A stretch of 64,000 nucleotides of DNA, taken from the NCBI GenBank assembly GCA_023055505.1, contig JALIRH010000048.1, forward strand, positions 1,140,166 through 1,204,165. The letters run 5' to 3'. Both the position numbers and the translations under genes were made by a program. This document shows positions 62,641 through 64,000 of the stretch, piece by piece (the first letter of the stretch is position 1; each line of letters starts with the position of its first letter). The notes below the pieces were generated by a model, which worked only from the letters and a program-made list of their open reading frames with translations, was not told where the DNA came from and did no database searches. This DNA is from Callipepla californica brunnescens (taxonomy: Eukaryota > Chordata > Aves > Galliformes > Odontophoridae).

Positions 62641-64000
62641 CAGAAGTGTCTGGCATTGTTTCCATCACAAACAAATCTTTATGTCCTAAATTCATATTGG
62701 ACGGAAACTTGGCTTCCAAGGCCTAAACCTAAGAATTACATTTGTTTGTTTAAACAAATTTGAGGGAAAACATACTTGGCCATCTTTGAGTTATATGATG
62801 ACAAGATGATTTAGATTTCCCATAAAAGATATAATTCCCTTTCCCTCCTCACGCCAAACAACGATGCTTTCTTATAGCTGAACAGTTGCTGGCTAAAAGA
62901 ACAAACCTATCAAGAAAAGCCAACTCACAGCTATATTGATTAGGGCTGCAGATGCTGAGCACCTCACAGGATGTGGTTCTTTATTGCAGAGAAAAGTTTC
63001 TCTCCTACATTTATAAGACTCACATTTATCTTGCGCTTCCCTGTGTAAAGCTAAATTGAAACTGATGTATTTTGACTGTACTGTGTGCTACTGGAATGAT
63101 TTTATCTTCTCTGGACAGCATGTATTCACAAACAGCAACTATAATAACCCATCCTTGAGAGGAAAAATCCTAAGAAAGATGCAATTGAAATATACAAAAA
63201 ATGCAACCAAAACTCCATTTTCAACTTCCTCACAATAAATTATCCTTTATCCTTACCCAACATACTATCACAAGAAAATGATGGTAGCATTTTTCACCCA
63301 ACATGCACACACATAGAAATCAGGTATTTGAGTTAATTCCTTAAAATGAGATGTCTAATATCATTATTCTTATGTTTTTACAGAATAATTGAAAAAGATA
63401 TACATATTATTCCAGGAAGCAACTTATCCTGGAGAGAAAATATTGTAGTCTAAATACATTCAACATCTTCCATTTATATCACAGTAGTAGTGTCATTTTG
63501 GGGCTATCTCCATGATTGCATACATCAATCCAACGAACTAATCCCACTATAATCTGGCACTGAAGTATCACAAAAGAATAGATTAGCAAAGCTTTCTCTA
63601 CAACAAAATTTTAAAGTATCCCTAGAAAATAGCAATTACCGCTCTGTCTTTATTGCATATTTTATTTCCTATCACATTTCATTCAGTGGTTATATAGACT
63701 ATATGAAGCTGTATCGACGATGAGAATAAACAGTTACCTCATAGAAAAAACAAAAGCACACTGGATAATGTCATGTATAGCTCCCTTTGAAGATGTTTTA
63801 GACATCTTTTCTGAATATCTGGAATGCTTTTATACATTCAAAAACTGCTGGGTTAAAAGACAATGAAAGTATGTGTGAATGTTTAAAATATATATATTTT
63901 TTTAATTAATTCTATAAAGAGCATCATGTGAAAAGACAGAGCTCTTCTACTTTATTGGAATCAAGCATATAGTGTATTAACACAAGACTCCAGACTTCTT
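62641..64000. other. Non-coding AT-rich DNA to the window end
   Basis: No gene seen. It contains the palindrome TTGTTTAAACAA near 62747-62758 and an AT-rich run near 63887-63908. Confidence 0.6.

Noticed and set aside
1..64000. Bacterial-type systems, CRISPR arrays, phage or retroviral proviruses
   Set aside because: No regularly spaced repeats, operon-like packing, ribosome-binding sites or viral gag/pol/env frames; the sequence is vertebrate nuclear DNA.

Overview
The window is non-coding avian nuclear DNA, most likely from a galliform bird such as chicken or a close relative. The evidence is a set of CR1 LINE fragments, several with the typical bird 3' tail, and one small mariner copy matching the chicken element Galluhop (Mariner1_GG). 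The DNA is AT-rich, CpG-poor and sparsely populated with transposons, which fits an intron of a large gene or a gene-poor interval of a macrochromosome. I found no convincing protein-coding exon chain, tRNA, rRNA, snRNA, CRISPR array or bacterial operon. Subfamily and species statements rest on remembered consensus sequences, not on a search.

Layout: 1-3164 is plain AT-rich DNA with a poly(A) run and two short tandem duplications. 3165-3686 is the internally deleted mariner with a broken minus-strand transposase. 5881-5930 is a perfect 13-bp inverted repeat. 7085-7705 is a plus-strand CR1 3' fragment. 11623-12247 holds a young minus-strand CR1 tail, a TTA-rich repeat and an older minus-strand CR1. 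12248-25769 is unique sequence with low-complexity tracts and a GC-richer patch near 19.6-20.6 kb. 25770-27457 holds two plus-strand CR1 copies; the second keeps the linker and 5' part of the reverse transcriptase but has lost the catalytic part. 27970-28205 is an unclassified GC-richer block. 31090-31320 is a CpG cluster. 34141-34254 and 36078-36132 are CR1 tails. 45043-45985 is a long decayed minus-strand CR1, and 52540-52985 is a decayed plus-strand CR1. 57021-57160 and 57765-57905 are two diverged copies of an unidentified unit of about 140 bp. 61285-61366 is a short young CR1 tail. 62351-62640 is a second CpG cluster.

There are no genes here to work together. If the window lies inside a transcribed gene, the parts most likely to matter are splice-like sites (including recursive-splicing-like CAG|GT junctions at 19255 and 46115), the two CpG clusters, and the duplicated 140-bp unit. 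I did not find a convincing new biological system; the leads below are modest.
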